Assembly: GCA_030669585.1 (NCBI GenBank)
Contig: DAOVDI010000016.1
Location: 1 to 35,161 of the forward strand
Source of the DNA: Acidobacteriota bacterium
GTDB taxonomy: Bacteria > Acidobacteriota > Aminicenantia > Aminicenantales > Aminicenantaceae
DNA length: 35,161 nt
Direction of reading: 5' to 3'
Made by a program: the position numbers and the translations under genes. The notes beneath the pieces are model-generated. The model worked only from the letters and a program-made list of their open reading frames with translations. It made no database searches and had not been told where the DNA came from. Shown piece by piece: positions 1 through 7,489 of this stretch (within the stretch, counting starts at the first letter, position 1; each line of letters begins with the position of its first letter).

Positions 1-120
1 TTTTATAGGAAATTGAAGTTATTAAAAAGTATTTATTCGGTCTGGCAGAAGTAATTGAATATTTTGCGTTCATATGTTAGCTTAATTCTTCTGATCTTAT
101 ATGTTTTGGAGGCTAAAATT

Positions 121-3100
121 ATGAGATTATCCCCTAAAAAATTCGTCTTAGGTCGAATATTGTTTTTATTTGCTCTTATGGGCCTTTTTTTGGCACATGG
201 TATGCTGTTTGCAGACGAGAAGCGTCCGCTTATGCGCTTTCCGGATAATTACGGTGATACCATCGTTTTTGTGCATGGAGAGGATATCTGGACCGTTCCT
301 GCACAGGGCGGTGTAGCCACCCGGCTGACCATCCATGATGGACAGGAGCGGTTTCCCAAGTTTTCATCTGACGGTTCTCAAATCGCATTCACAGGAGAAT
401 ATGACGGTAACGCCGATGTCTATGTGATGGATATCTACGGCGGAAATATTACCCGTGTGACCTTTCATCCCGGAAGTGATCAGGTTGTAGGTTGGCACCC
501 CCAAACAAACAAGATCATTTTCTCCTCAGGCCGACACAGTTACAGCCGGTTCAGCAAGCTCTTTCTCATTTCCCATGATGGCAGCGGCCTGGAGGAACTG
601 ATCCTTAATGAAGCCGCGGCCGGCAGTTTCTCGCCGGATGGCAACAAGATCGCCTTCAATAAACTGGGGAGGGAGCGCCGTACCTGGAAGCGGTACACCG
701 GAGGAATGGCCCAGGACATCTACCTCTATGATTTCAAGTCAGATGAGATTAAGACCCTGACCAAGTTCGAAGGAACAGACCGCACTCCCATGTGGATCGG
801 GGATAAAATCTATTTCAGCTCAGACCGGAAAGGGGTACTGAATATATTTGTCTATGATACACAGTCAAACACGATCGGTCAGATCACACACCACACAGAG
901 TATGATGTCCGCCGCCCGAGCGAAGGGATGGATAAGATCGTGTATGAATTGGGAGGCACGCTCTGGACACTGGATGTAAATACAGGTGAAAGCCGGAAAG
1001 TTCCTATAGACATCAAGGCCGATGCTGCCGAGGCACGGCCCTATCTTAAACAGGTTTCCGGATTCATCACGGATTATAATATTTCACCAAAGGGCAAGCG
1101 GGCTCTGGTCGTTTCCAGAGGCGAGATTTTTTCTGTCCCCAAAAACGATGGTCCCACTCGAAACCTGTCTTCTGACTGCGGCGCAAGAGATAAAGATGCA
1201 GCTTGGAGCCCGGATGGTAAGAAGATCGCTTATCTGTCGGACAGCAGCGGAGAATATGAGATCCATATTGTGGATCCTCTGGGAAAAAACAGAACCGTCC
1301 CCCTTACGCAGCATAAGAACGGCTACCGGCACACGCTCCGCTGGTCTCCGGACAGCAAAAAAATCGCTTTTGCCGATCAGACCCTGCGCTGTTACTTCCT
1401 GGATGTAGAGACAAAAAAGATCACCGAGGTGGACAAGGCCCACTTTGAAAATGTGGATGTATCCCTGGATGTCAAAGCCATTTACGACTTCAACTGGTCT
1501 CCGGACAGCCGGTATCTGGCATACAGCAAGATGGACGAAGATCTGGTCAACAAGATCTATGTCTATGAGCTGGATTCCGGAAAGATCCACTGTGTCAGCG
1601 AGGGGATCTTTAATGATTTTAATCCTGTGTTCTCCAAGGACGGGGAGCACCTCTTTTTTGTCTCCAACCGGCGGTTTGATCCCACCTACTGTGATTTTGA
1701 ATGGGAACTGGTCTATAAAAATGCAGCCGGTATTTACTGCCTAACCCTCAAAAAGGAGGGACAACCGCTTTTTGTTTTTAAGAATGACGAAGAAGGAGTG
1801 GATAAGAAACCCAAAAAAGAGAACAGCGAAAAAAACAAAGAAGAAGTCAACGTCCGCATTGATTTCGCCGGAATTACTAAGCGGATCGAACCTCTGCCTC
1901 TTCCTGCAGCCAATTACCGCAATCTGGCTGTCAATGATACGTCCCTCTTTTATATGAATGGCGATGAAGGGGACTACAACCGCTTTGAATTCAGAGGGCC
2001 TGGTTCCCAGACTATTTATTCTTTTTCGTTTAAAGGGCGGAAGACCAGTCCGGTTATTGCGGACGTTTCAGGATACAAGCTCTCGGCGGACGGTGAGCAT
2101 ATTGTCTACAGAAAGGGCCGGTCAGTAGGGATCATAAGTTCGGATGCAAAAGACTCCAAGGGACATGCACTGGATCTTTCCGGGATGAAGATATGGTTGA
2201 ATCCAAAGGCCGAGTGGAAGCAGATGTTTAATGAAGCTTGGCGCATGGAGCGGGACCTTTATTACGAACCTGACATGCACGGCGTTAACTGGGTTGCCAT
2301 GAAGACAAAGTATGAGCGGCTCCTTCCCTATGTCTCCTGCCGCCAGGATATCCAGTATCTCATCGGTGAGTTGATCGGGGAATTGAACACTTCCCACACC
2401 TATGTGTACGGCGGAGATGTCCGGAGAAAGGCCTCACGGGTCAATATGGGAATGCTCGGTGTGGATTGGGAGATCGATACGGCAGCTAAACGTTACAAGT
2501 TTAAAAAGATTTACGACGTACCGGATTGGTCGCGCGGAATCGTACCTCCGCTTATGCGCCCGGGAGTCCATGTTAAAGCCGGAGACTATCTCCTGAAGAT
2601 CAACGGCCGGGATGTTTCGATTGAAAAAAATATATACAGCTATTTTCTCGATCTTGCCGGAAGACAGGTCACTTTGTTGGTCAACAACAAGCCGGTTGCC
2701 GAGGGAGCCAGAGAGATCGTGGTCTTGCCCATTCGAAGCGAAAGCCAACTCCGTTATCTCTCATGGGTCGAGCACAATCGCAAGGTGTGCAAAGAGGCTT
2801 CCAACGGTCAGATAGGATACATCCATCTTCCAGACACCTATCTTGGGTCCTCAGTCGAATTTCCAAAATACTGGTATGCGCAGATGCGGAAAAAGGGCCT
2901 GATAATCGACGGCAGGTTTAACGGCGGGGGACTGGATCCGGATATTTTTCTCCGGCGCCTGCAGAAACCCGTGCATGCTTACTGGACTCGGCGTTATTCC
3001 CATGATCAGACCATCCCTGAATTTGCAACACGGGCTCACATGGTCTGCCTGACCAATCGGCAGGCTGGCTCAGGCGGGGACATGCTTCCCATGGAATTCC

Positions 3101-3423
3101 GTATGCGCAGGATGGGGCAGATCGTCGGAACCCGGACCTGGGGAGGACTTGTGGGTGTATCCTATTTCTACAGCCTGATCGACGGCGGAGGGCTCTCCAC
3201 GCCGGATTACAGGATATATGATCCCAGCGGAAAATGGATTGTGGAAAATGAAGGGATCACACCGGATTTTATCGTTGACCTTCACCCCAAAGAAGTCGCA
3301 GACGGGATCGACGCCCAGCTCCAGAAGGGGATCGAACTGCTCCTTGATAAGATCAAGAGGGATCCCAGACCCTGGCCCAAGCACGGCCCGTATAAAGTGG
3401 ATAAAAACGCAAAAAAACGCTGA
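121..3423 (+). CDS. Exported tricorn-type serine protease (S41-related), paralogue 1
   Basis: Probable periplasmic or exported peptidase that degrades oligopeptides. The track opens at TTG 55, but the ATG at 121 is preceded by TTGGAGG and begins a clear signal peptide (hydrophobic core, cut near LFA|DEK), giving 1100 aa, about the size of archaeal Tricorn. TolB/WD-like propeller repeats with recurrent SPDG/WSPDS motifs fill residues ~35-650, with a Lys/Glu-rich linker at ~561-580. A helical domain carrying NTSHTY (S758, H759) follows, then a PDZ-like domain (~780-860) and the S41-like core with AGSGGD (S984 nucleophile, D987) and NEGITPD (E1044). The Ser-His-Ser-Glu set matches the Tricorn tetrad. 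It is convergent with the TorD-like gene, whose stop lies 8 nt away. A diverged paralogue lies at 21111-24266. The substrate is not predictable from sequence. Confidence 0.93.
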   Translation: MRLSPKKFVLGRILFLFALMGLFLAHGMLFADEKRPLMRFPDNYGDTIVFVHGEDIWTVPAQGGVATRLTIHDGQERFPKFSSDGSQIAFTGEYDGNADVYVMDIYGGNITRVTFHPGSDQVVGWHPQTNKIIFSSGRHSYSRFSKLFLISHDGSGLEELILNEAAAGSFSPDGNKIAFNKLGRERRTWKRYTGGMAQDIYLYDFKSDEIKTLTKFEGTDRTPMWIGDKIYFSSDRKGVLNIFVYDTQSNTIGQITHHTEYDVRRPSEGMDKIVYELGGTLWTLDVNTGESRKVPIDIKADAAEARPYLKQVSGFITDYNISPKGKRALVVSRGEIFSVPKNDGPTRNLSSDCGARDKDAAWSPDGKKIAYLSDSSGEYEIHIVDPLGKNRTVPLTQHKNGYRHTLRWSPDSKKIAFADQTLRCYFLDVETKKITEVDKAHFENVDVSLDVKAIYDFNWSPDSRYLAYSKMDEDLVNKIYVYELDSGKIHCVSEGIFNDFNPVFSKDGEHLFFVSNRRFDPTYCDFEWELVYKNAAGIYCLTLKKEGQPLFVFKNDEEGVDKKPKKENSEKNKEEVNVRIDFAGITKRIEPLPLPAANYRNLAVNDTSLFYMNGDEGDYNRFEFRGPGSQTIYSFSFKGRKTSPVIADVSGYKLSADGEHIVYRKGRSVGIISSDAKDSKGHALDLSGMKIWLNPKAEWKQMFNEAWRMERDLYYEPDMHGVNWVAMKTKYERLLPYVSCRQDIQYLIGELIGELNTSHTYVYGGDVRRKASRVNMGMLGVDWEIDTAAKRYKFKKIYDVPDWSRGIVPPLMRPGVHVKAGDYLLKINGRDVSIEKNIYSYFLDLAGRQVTLLVNNKPVAEGAREIVVLPIRSESQLRYLSWVEHNRKVCKEASNGQIGYIHLPDTYLGSSVEFPKYWYAQMRKKGLIIDGRFNGGGLDPDIFLRRLQKPVHAYWTRRYSHDQTIPEFATRAHMVCLTNRQAGSGGDMLPMEFRMRRMGQIVGTRTWGGLVGVSYFYSLIDGGGLSTPDYRIYDPSGKWIVENEGITPDFIVDLHPKEVADGIDAQLQKGIELLLDKIKRDPRPWPKHGPYKVDKNAKKR

Positions 3424-3431
3424 TTAAAGGT

Positions 3432-3953
3432 TTAATTTGACGGGAGACCGGTAAATTCAGCTAACATCTCTACTGTTCCTTTTGTCAAGTAAGCAGCGCC
3501 TCGATAATAATCGGTCGCAGCGTTTTCTGCGATGTGCTGAATAAAAGGATCGATCCATTTCAGCATATTCTCCTGGAGGAATTGTTTGATGGCTGCTTTT
3601 AAACGTTCTTCCTCCTGCGGTTTGTCGACATCCACGGCTTCGGCCGCTTCCCCGCACAGGTTTGAGAGCAGCAGCAATTTTTCACCGTCGGCAAAAAGTT
3701 GAGTGAAATCCAGTCTGACCTCTTTATACTGGGAGGGCTGCCAATAGGCGCAGAAGGCCTGCATGAGCCTCAGCCCTTCAGACATGGCTTCTCTTCCAGG
3801 AAGCGGCCATTCTGAAAACAGGTCTTTTTTGACCAGTTGCTCGATGAATTCAACTCGTGGAGTTTCCAGGAAAACTTTACTGAGAAATTCCAGGCAGATC
3901 TTAAAGGATCGATAAACCTCAATAATGTCTTTTCGTGTTGTTTTTATTTCCAT
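3432..3953 (-). CDS. TorD/DmsD-family molybdoenzyme chaperone-like protein, internally shortened
   Basis: Members of this family bind the twin-arginine leader of molybdopterin oxidoreductases and assist cofactor insertion in the cytoplasm. The 173-aa product has the N-terminal helical part with VRLDFTQLF (the family's LRxDYTRLF-like motif) and the C-terminal part MLKWIDPF...ATDYYRGAAYLT (the LLRWxPxF...TxFYRGLAxLT region). The central stretch that normally carries a PPYESVY-like segment and a PDH(I/L) motif is absent: LFADGEK runs straight into the late helical region. Most family members are roughly 200-220 aa. No molybdoenzyme gene is in the window, so it is an orphan here. It starts at ATG 3953 behind a weak AGGAT. 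It may be a minimal chaperone or a decayed gene; the frame is intact throughout. Confidence 0.6.
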   Translation of the reverse strand: MEIKTTRKDIIEVYRSFKICLEFLSKVFLETPRVEFIEQLVKKDLFSEWPLPGREAMSEGLRLMQAFCAYWQPSQYKEVRLDFTQLFADGEKLLLLSNLCGEAAEAVDVDKPQEEERLKAAIKQFLQENMLKWIDPFIQHIAENAATDYYRGAAYLTKGTVEMLAEFTGLPSN

Positions 3954-3966
3954 CTGAGTCTTTTAT

Positions 3967-4011
3967 CCTGCTTTATTCATAAAAACTGCCGATAGCCTAA
4001 CATAACTTCTT
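3967..4011 (+). repeat. Dispersed 45-bp intergenic repeat, copy A
   Basis: This 45-bp segment (core CATAAAAACTGCCGATAGCC) recurs at 17390-17434 with a single C/T difference. It lies just upstream of the TorD-like start. Its first part resembles the ATTCATAAAAA...GCCGAT ends of the larger elements at 29868-30350, so it looks like a fragment of that family. Confidence 0.85.
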
Positions 4012-4043
4012 ATATAGTATCCAGTAGTTGATGCAAAGGGTCC

Positions 4044-4087
4044 CTCGTTACTCTCGTTTGTCTCGTTATCTCGTTACTCTCGTCATT
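4044..4087 (+). repeat. Short tandem repeat, CTCGTTACT-type units
   Basis: Five consecutive 8-9 bp units (CTCGTTACT, CTCGTTTGT, CTCGTTAT, CTCGTTACT, CTCGTCATT) run directly into the CGTCATTCCC palindromic repeat. The last unit overlaps that repeat, which suggests the array grew by slippage from its edge. Confidence 0.7.
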
Positions 4088-4109
4088 CCCGTGTAAACGG
4101 GAATCCAGC
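4081..4109 (+). repeat. REP-like palindromic repeat (CGTCATTCCCG...CGGGAATCCAG)
   Basis: The ATTCCCGT/ACGGGAAT arms form a hairpin around a short loop. The same element occurs at 30432-30460, inverted at 30489-30516, and in degenerate form at 28318-28344. Elements of the form GTCATTCCCGCGAAAGCGGGAATCCAG are widespread intergenic repeats in bacteria. Confidence 0.8.
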
Positions 4110-4132
4110 TCTTTGAGTTCATGGAGTTTCTT

Positions 4133-4191
4133 GACTTCTTCGACTTCGATAGACTTCTATGGACCTCAATAAACTTCTATAGACTTTTGGC
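4133..4191 (+). repeat. Degenerate 10-bp-period array (GACTTCTATA units)
   Basis: About six units of consensus GACTTCNATA repeat every 10 bp (first spacing 9 bp), followed by TTTGGCCTTTGGCCC and TCGAATCCTTGA. The same three motifs occur together at 30600-30791. A 10-bp period does not preserve a reading frame. Confidence 0.75.
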
Positions 4192-4393
4192 CTTTGGCCC
4201 TCGAATCCTTGACTACTATTTTTATTATCGGCATTTGATATGCGTCCCTTTTTTATTCTTTAAAAATATGATACATTTATAAACAGAGTAATTGATAATA
4301 TTGAATTTGCAGGGTTAATACAGTTCTGACGGAATTCTTCGACTGCTTATCCAGGTGAGATGATTTCTTTTCCACAGGGGAAGAATAGGAAGC

Positions 4394-6205
4394 ATGAATA
4401 AAAAAATAGTAAAGGAAAAAATATCGAATAGGATTCGTAGAATACTGGATCTGGACCCTGAGTTAAAAAAAATATTAATTTTTCCGGATTCGTTAGCCAC
4501 AAAAAGAAAGAGAATAAGAAGAGCGCTTTCCCTTCGTCTGGATGCAATATTCGACGGCGACTCTGAAATTCCTCATCTCAAATGGATCCTGGTTAAGGAT
4601 GCGATCAAGGTGATGAGAAGTATCCTTTCCTCCAGGAATGAACAGCTAGCAGGCTTCAGCTTTCTCGGATACCTGAACGATCTTTTATATGCCGATGATT
4701 CCCGTGATATTCCGATCCCGGCGCCTGGATTTCTGGCAGAATTGGAGCATCTTCTAAAAGGAATTGCCGGGAAGGCAAAGATATACGAAGAAAAAATGCC
4801 GGCTTTTGCACGGTACAAGGGACTAAAGGCAGCAAAACTGAGGTCGTCGGATCTTTCCAGGATGTCCAGCAGGGCGCAGAACTTTCTGAATCTTTATCCT
4901 TCCGGACTGAACAAGGAGATTGGGCGCAGGAGAGTTGCCAACAAGCAGAGAATATTAAAATATTTCAAAGCTACGGATGTTGAGTGGAGCGACTGGAAAT
5001 GGCAAACAAGAAACATCATCCGGGATGCGGATACACTCTCCAACCTTATTAATCTTTCTCCCGCTGAATATAAAGCCGTGAAACTTGCCGCCAAATATAG
5101 GGTGCCCTTTGGGATCACTCCTTATTATCTATCTCTGTTGGATTACGAAGCTGGGAGAAAGCGGGACTATGCTGTGAGAGCACAGGTTATCCCGTCCCTC
5201 CACTATGTAAATAAATTGTGCGAGCTGAGGGATAATCCGGAGGATTTGATGGACTTTATGCGGGAGAAGGACACTTCCCCCATTGAAGGCATAACAAGAC
5301 GCTACCCTATGATCTGTATCCTGAAACCGGTCCTCACATGTCCTCAGATATGTGTATACTGTCAGCGCAACTGGGAGATCAAGGATGTTTATTCCAAGCA
5401 TGCTGTCCTGCCCAAGAAAAAATTGGAGAAGGCCATACAATGGATTGCTGACACGCCTGAGATCAATGAGGTGCTGGTAACAGGCGGAGATCCATTTATT
5501 CTGTCCAACCAGAAAATTGAAAACCTGCTTTTCCGCCTCTCGAGCATAGATCATGTGGAAAGGATCCGGCTTGGTACTCGTACTCCTGTCACACTGCCCC
5601 AGCGGATCACAGAATCCTTAGTCCGTGACATTATCCATTTTCACATCCCCGGCAAGAGGGAGATCACAATTGTCACCCATTATGAGCATCCGTACGAGAT
5701 CACATCCCAATCCATGAAGGCTGTCCAGAGGTTCAGACGCTACGGCCTGGAGGTCTATAACCAACTCGTTTATACGTTCTATAATTCACGCAGGTTCGAG
5801 GTAGCGGCCCTGCGCCATAAACTGCGTATGATCGGAGTCGCTCCCTACTATACATTCAATACCAAGGGTAAAGAAGAAACAGACGAATACCGCGTTCCGA
5901 TTCCGAGACTGCTTCAAGAACGGGAGGAAGAAGCGCGCCTCATGACGGGCACAGTGCGAACGGATGAAACAGTGTTCAACGTTCCGGGACTCGGGAAGAA
6001 CTACCTCAGCTTTGCGCAGCACCACGACATTATCTCTATCCTGCCTAATGGACGCAGGGTGTACGAATTCCATCCTTGGGAAAAGAAACTTGCTCTGGCC
6101 GAAACGTACGTTTATATAGATGTCTCTGTTTACGATTATTTAAAAAGATTAAAAGCGGTGGGCGAAGATACATCACAATATAAATCCATCTGGTATTATT
6201 ACTGA
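4394..6205 (+). CDS. kamA: KamA-family radical SAM aminomutase with long N-terminal extension (glutamate 2,3-aminomutase-like pocket)
   Basis: Lysine 2,3-aminomutase-type enzymes use a [4Fe-4S] cluster, S-adenosylmethionine and PLP to shift an alpha-amino group to the beta carbon. This 603-aa protein has the cluster motif CPQICVYC (C316, C320, C323), the VTGGDPF motif, and VPGLGKN, in which K535 matches the PLP lysine of PGGGGK. The two aspartates that bind the lysine side chain in LAM (D293, D330) appear replaced: PYYTFNTK puts K491 at the first and N529 probably sits at the second, the Lys/Asn pair known from glutamate 2,3-aminomutase. About 280 extra residues precede the catalytic part, against ~416 aa for classic LAM. 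The start has an AGGAAG site. It is convergent with PFK (1 nt gap). No KamB/KamD-type fermentation genes are adjacent, so a role in making a beta-amino-acid osmolyte is as likely as catabolism. Confidence 0.88.
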   Translation: MNKKIVKEKISNRIRRILDLDPELKKILIFPDSLATKRKRIRRALSLRLDAIFDGDSEIPHLKWILVKDAIKVMRSILSSRNEQLAGFSFLGYLNDLLYADDSRDIPIPAPGFLAELEHLLKGIAGKAKIYEEKMPAFARYKGLKAAKLRSSDLSRMSSRAQNFLNLYPSGLNKEIGRRRVANKQRILKYFKATDVEWSDWKWQTRNIIRDADTLSNLINLSPAEYKAVKLAAKYRVPFGITPYYLSLLDYEAGRKRDYAVRAQVIPSLHYVNKLCELRDNPEDLMDFMREKDTSPIEGITRRYPMICILKPVLTCPQICVYCQRNWEIKDVYSKHAVLPKKKLEKAIQWIADTPEINEVLVTGGDPFILSNQKIENLLFRLSSIDHVERIRLGTRTPVTLPQRITESLVRDIIHFHIPGKREITIVTHYEHPYEITSQSMKAVQRFRRYGLEVYNQLVYTFYNSRRFEVAALRHKLRMIGVAPYYTFNTKGKEETDEYRVPIPRLLQEREEEARLMTGTVRTDETVFNVPGLGKNYLSFAQHHDIISILPNGRRVYEFHPWEKKLALAETYVYIDVSVYDYLKRLKAVGEDTSQYKSIWYYY

Positions 6206-6206
6206 G

Positions 6207-7409
6207 TTAATCAGAGGTCACGATAAATTGCGGCTTCTGGTGAAAGCTTTTGTATTTTGGCCGCAATCTCTCAGTATGATAATACTTATCCACGTCCACG
6301 ACTTTCTTTTTACTGGTGATGATATCTACGGGTATATTGTCATACTGCCCATTTCTGAGGCAGACCATTCGTCCTGATTTGCCATCCAGGACCAGATCCA
6401 GAGCCAGATTGCCATAAGCCATAGGAACGATAGAATCGATCGCATCCGGATTTCCACACCGAACCAGATAGCTTAAGCGCTGGTTGATCACGTTGATAAC
6501 CTGGCCGTTGTTGAACTTAGGAGATAATTCTTTTAACAGCAAGGAAATATGGTCTCCTACTCCACCGAGTTTTTTATGGCCGAACATATCTTTTTCCTTG
6601 TCTTGAAAGACCATGTCTTTGCCATCGAACATGGCTCCTTCTGAGACGAGGACAACGGAATAGTTGCTGGGATTGGTCTTGCGATCCGAAGTGAGAAGCT
6701 CGCACAGCTGCTCGATATTAAATTTGTGCTCTGGAATGACGCACCGGTTGGCAGCGCCGGCCATAGTTGGCAGCAGGGCCGTAAAACCTGTGTATCTCCC
6801 AAAGACCTCGATCACCAGAAACCGCTCGTGCGATCCTGCAGCTGTTCTGAGAGCATGGGTCATGGAAATGGTCCTGGTTACGCATGTGCTGAAACCAATG
6901 CAGTAATCTGTGCCCGGCACATCATTGTCCATAGTTTTTGGAACGCATATGACCTTAACTCCTTCTTTATGGAGCCTGGTGGCATAGCTGAGTGTGTCAT
7001 CACCTCCAATGGGAATGAGGTAATCAATGCCCAGATAATCCAGGTTTTTCAGAACTTCGGGGGTCAGATCATTGATGTCTTCTTTATATCGGTCTTTTAA
7101 ATGAGGCGGAAGATTCAAATGGGGCATATAACTGGGCCGTGTGCGGGATGTATGAAGAAAGGTCCCTCCTGTCCGCCCGATCTTGTTGACTGTTTCTTCA
7201 AAAAGGATCTGATAGAACGGGCTGTTGTCTGCATCTTTTTCTCGTATCATCCCGACGAGGCCGCTCCATCCTTTCCGAATTCCTATGACCTGATATCCTT
7301 CGCGGTTTGCGCGTATGGTAATCGCGCGTATGACCGGGTTCAATCCTGGCACATCTCCGCCGCCTGTTAAAATGCCGAGAACGCCTTTATTCCTTTTAAT
7401 TTGGCTCAT
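6207..7409 (-). CDS. pfp: Pyrophosphate-type 6-phosphofructokinase
   Basis: Phosphorylates fructose 6-phosphate in cytoplasmic glycolysis. The 400-aa protein has LTGGGDVPGLN at the N-terminus, the phosphoryl-donor loop IGGDDT (D138 where ATP-PFKs have Gly) and PKTMDND (K158 where ATP-PFKs have Gly; D161 and D163 of the catalytic TxDND motif). The Asp/Lys pair is the established signature of PPi dependence, so reversible PPi-linked activity is the better prediction. The substrate motif region ERFLVIEVFGRYTGF is also typical. It is transcribed divergently from the GH38 operon across an 80-bp gap, consistent with linked control of sugar breakdown. No strong ribosome binding site is visible ahead of ATG 7409. 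Confidence 0.93.
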   Translation of the reverse strand: MSQIKRNKGVLGILTGGGDVPGLNPVIRAITIRANREGYQVIGIRKGWSGLVGMIREKDADNSPFYQILFEETVNKIGRTGGTFLHTSRTRPSYMPHLNLPPHLKDRYKEDINDLTPEVLKNLDYLGIDYLIPIGGDDTLSYATRLHKEGVKVICVPKTMDNDVPGTDYCIGFSTCVTRTISMTHALRTAAGSHERFLVIEVFGRYTGFTALLPTMAGAANRCVIPEHKFNIEQLCELLTSDRKTNPSNYSVVLVSEGAMFDGKDMVFQDKEKDMFGHKKLGGVGDHISLLLKELSPKFNNGQVINVINQRLSYLVRCGNPDAIDSIVPMAYGNLALDLVLDGKSGRMVCLRNGQYDNIPVDIITSKKKVVDVDKYYHTERLRPKYKSFHQKPQFIVTSD

Positions 7410-7444
7410 TATATTAAACTATGGATTCATACACAAAAAGTCAA

Positions 7445-7473
7445 TTGATGTGATATACTTTTTATTATGATAT
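7445..7473 (+). promoter_or_regulatory. Candidate sigma70-type promoter for the GH38 operon
   Basis: TTGATG and TGATAT are separated by exactly 17 bp and end 16 bp before ATG 7490, within the only gap between two divergent genes. The leader would be very short. The same box pair (TTGATA-17-TGATAT) occurs before the histidine kinase operon, which modestly strengthens both. Confidence 0.35.
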
Positions 7474-7489
7474 TCAAACAGAGGGCTGT

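Larger units (their letters stand above)
3954..4393. other. Gene-free, repeat-rich intergenic region between torD-like and kamA-like genes
   Basis: Of these 440 bp, roughly 3967-4216 is a chain of repeat motifs (45-bp repeat, CTCGTTACT array, palindrome, 10-bp array, TTTGGCC/TCGAATCC strings). The remaining 180 bp are AT-rich and presumably hold the promoter of the kamA-like gene, but I cannot single out convincing -35/-10 boxes. AATAGGAAGC just before ATG 4394 is a usable ribosome binding site. Confidence 0.7.
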
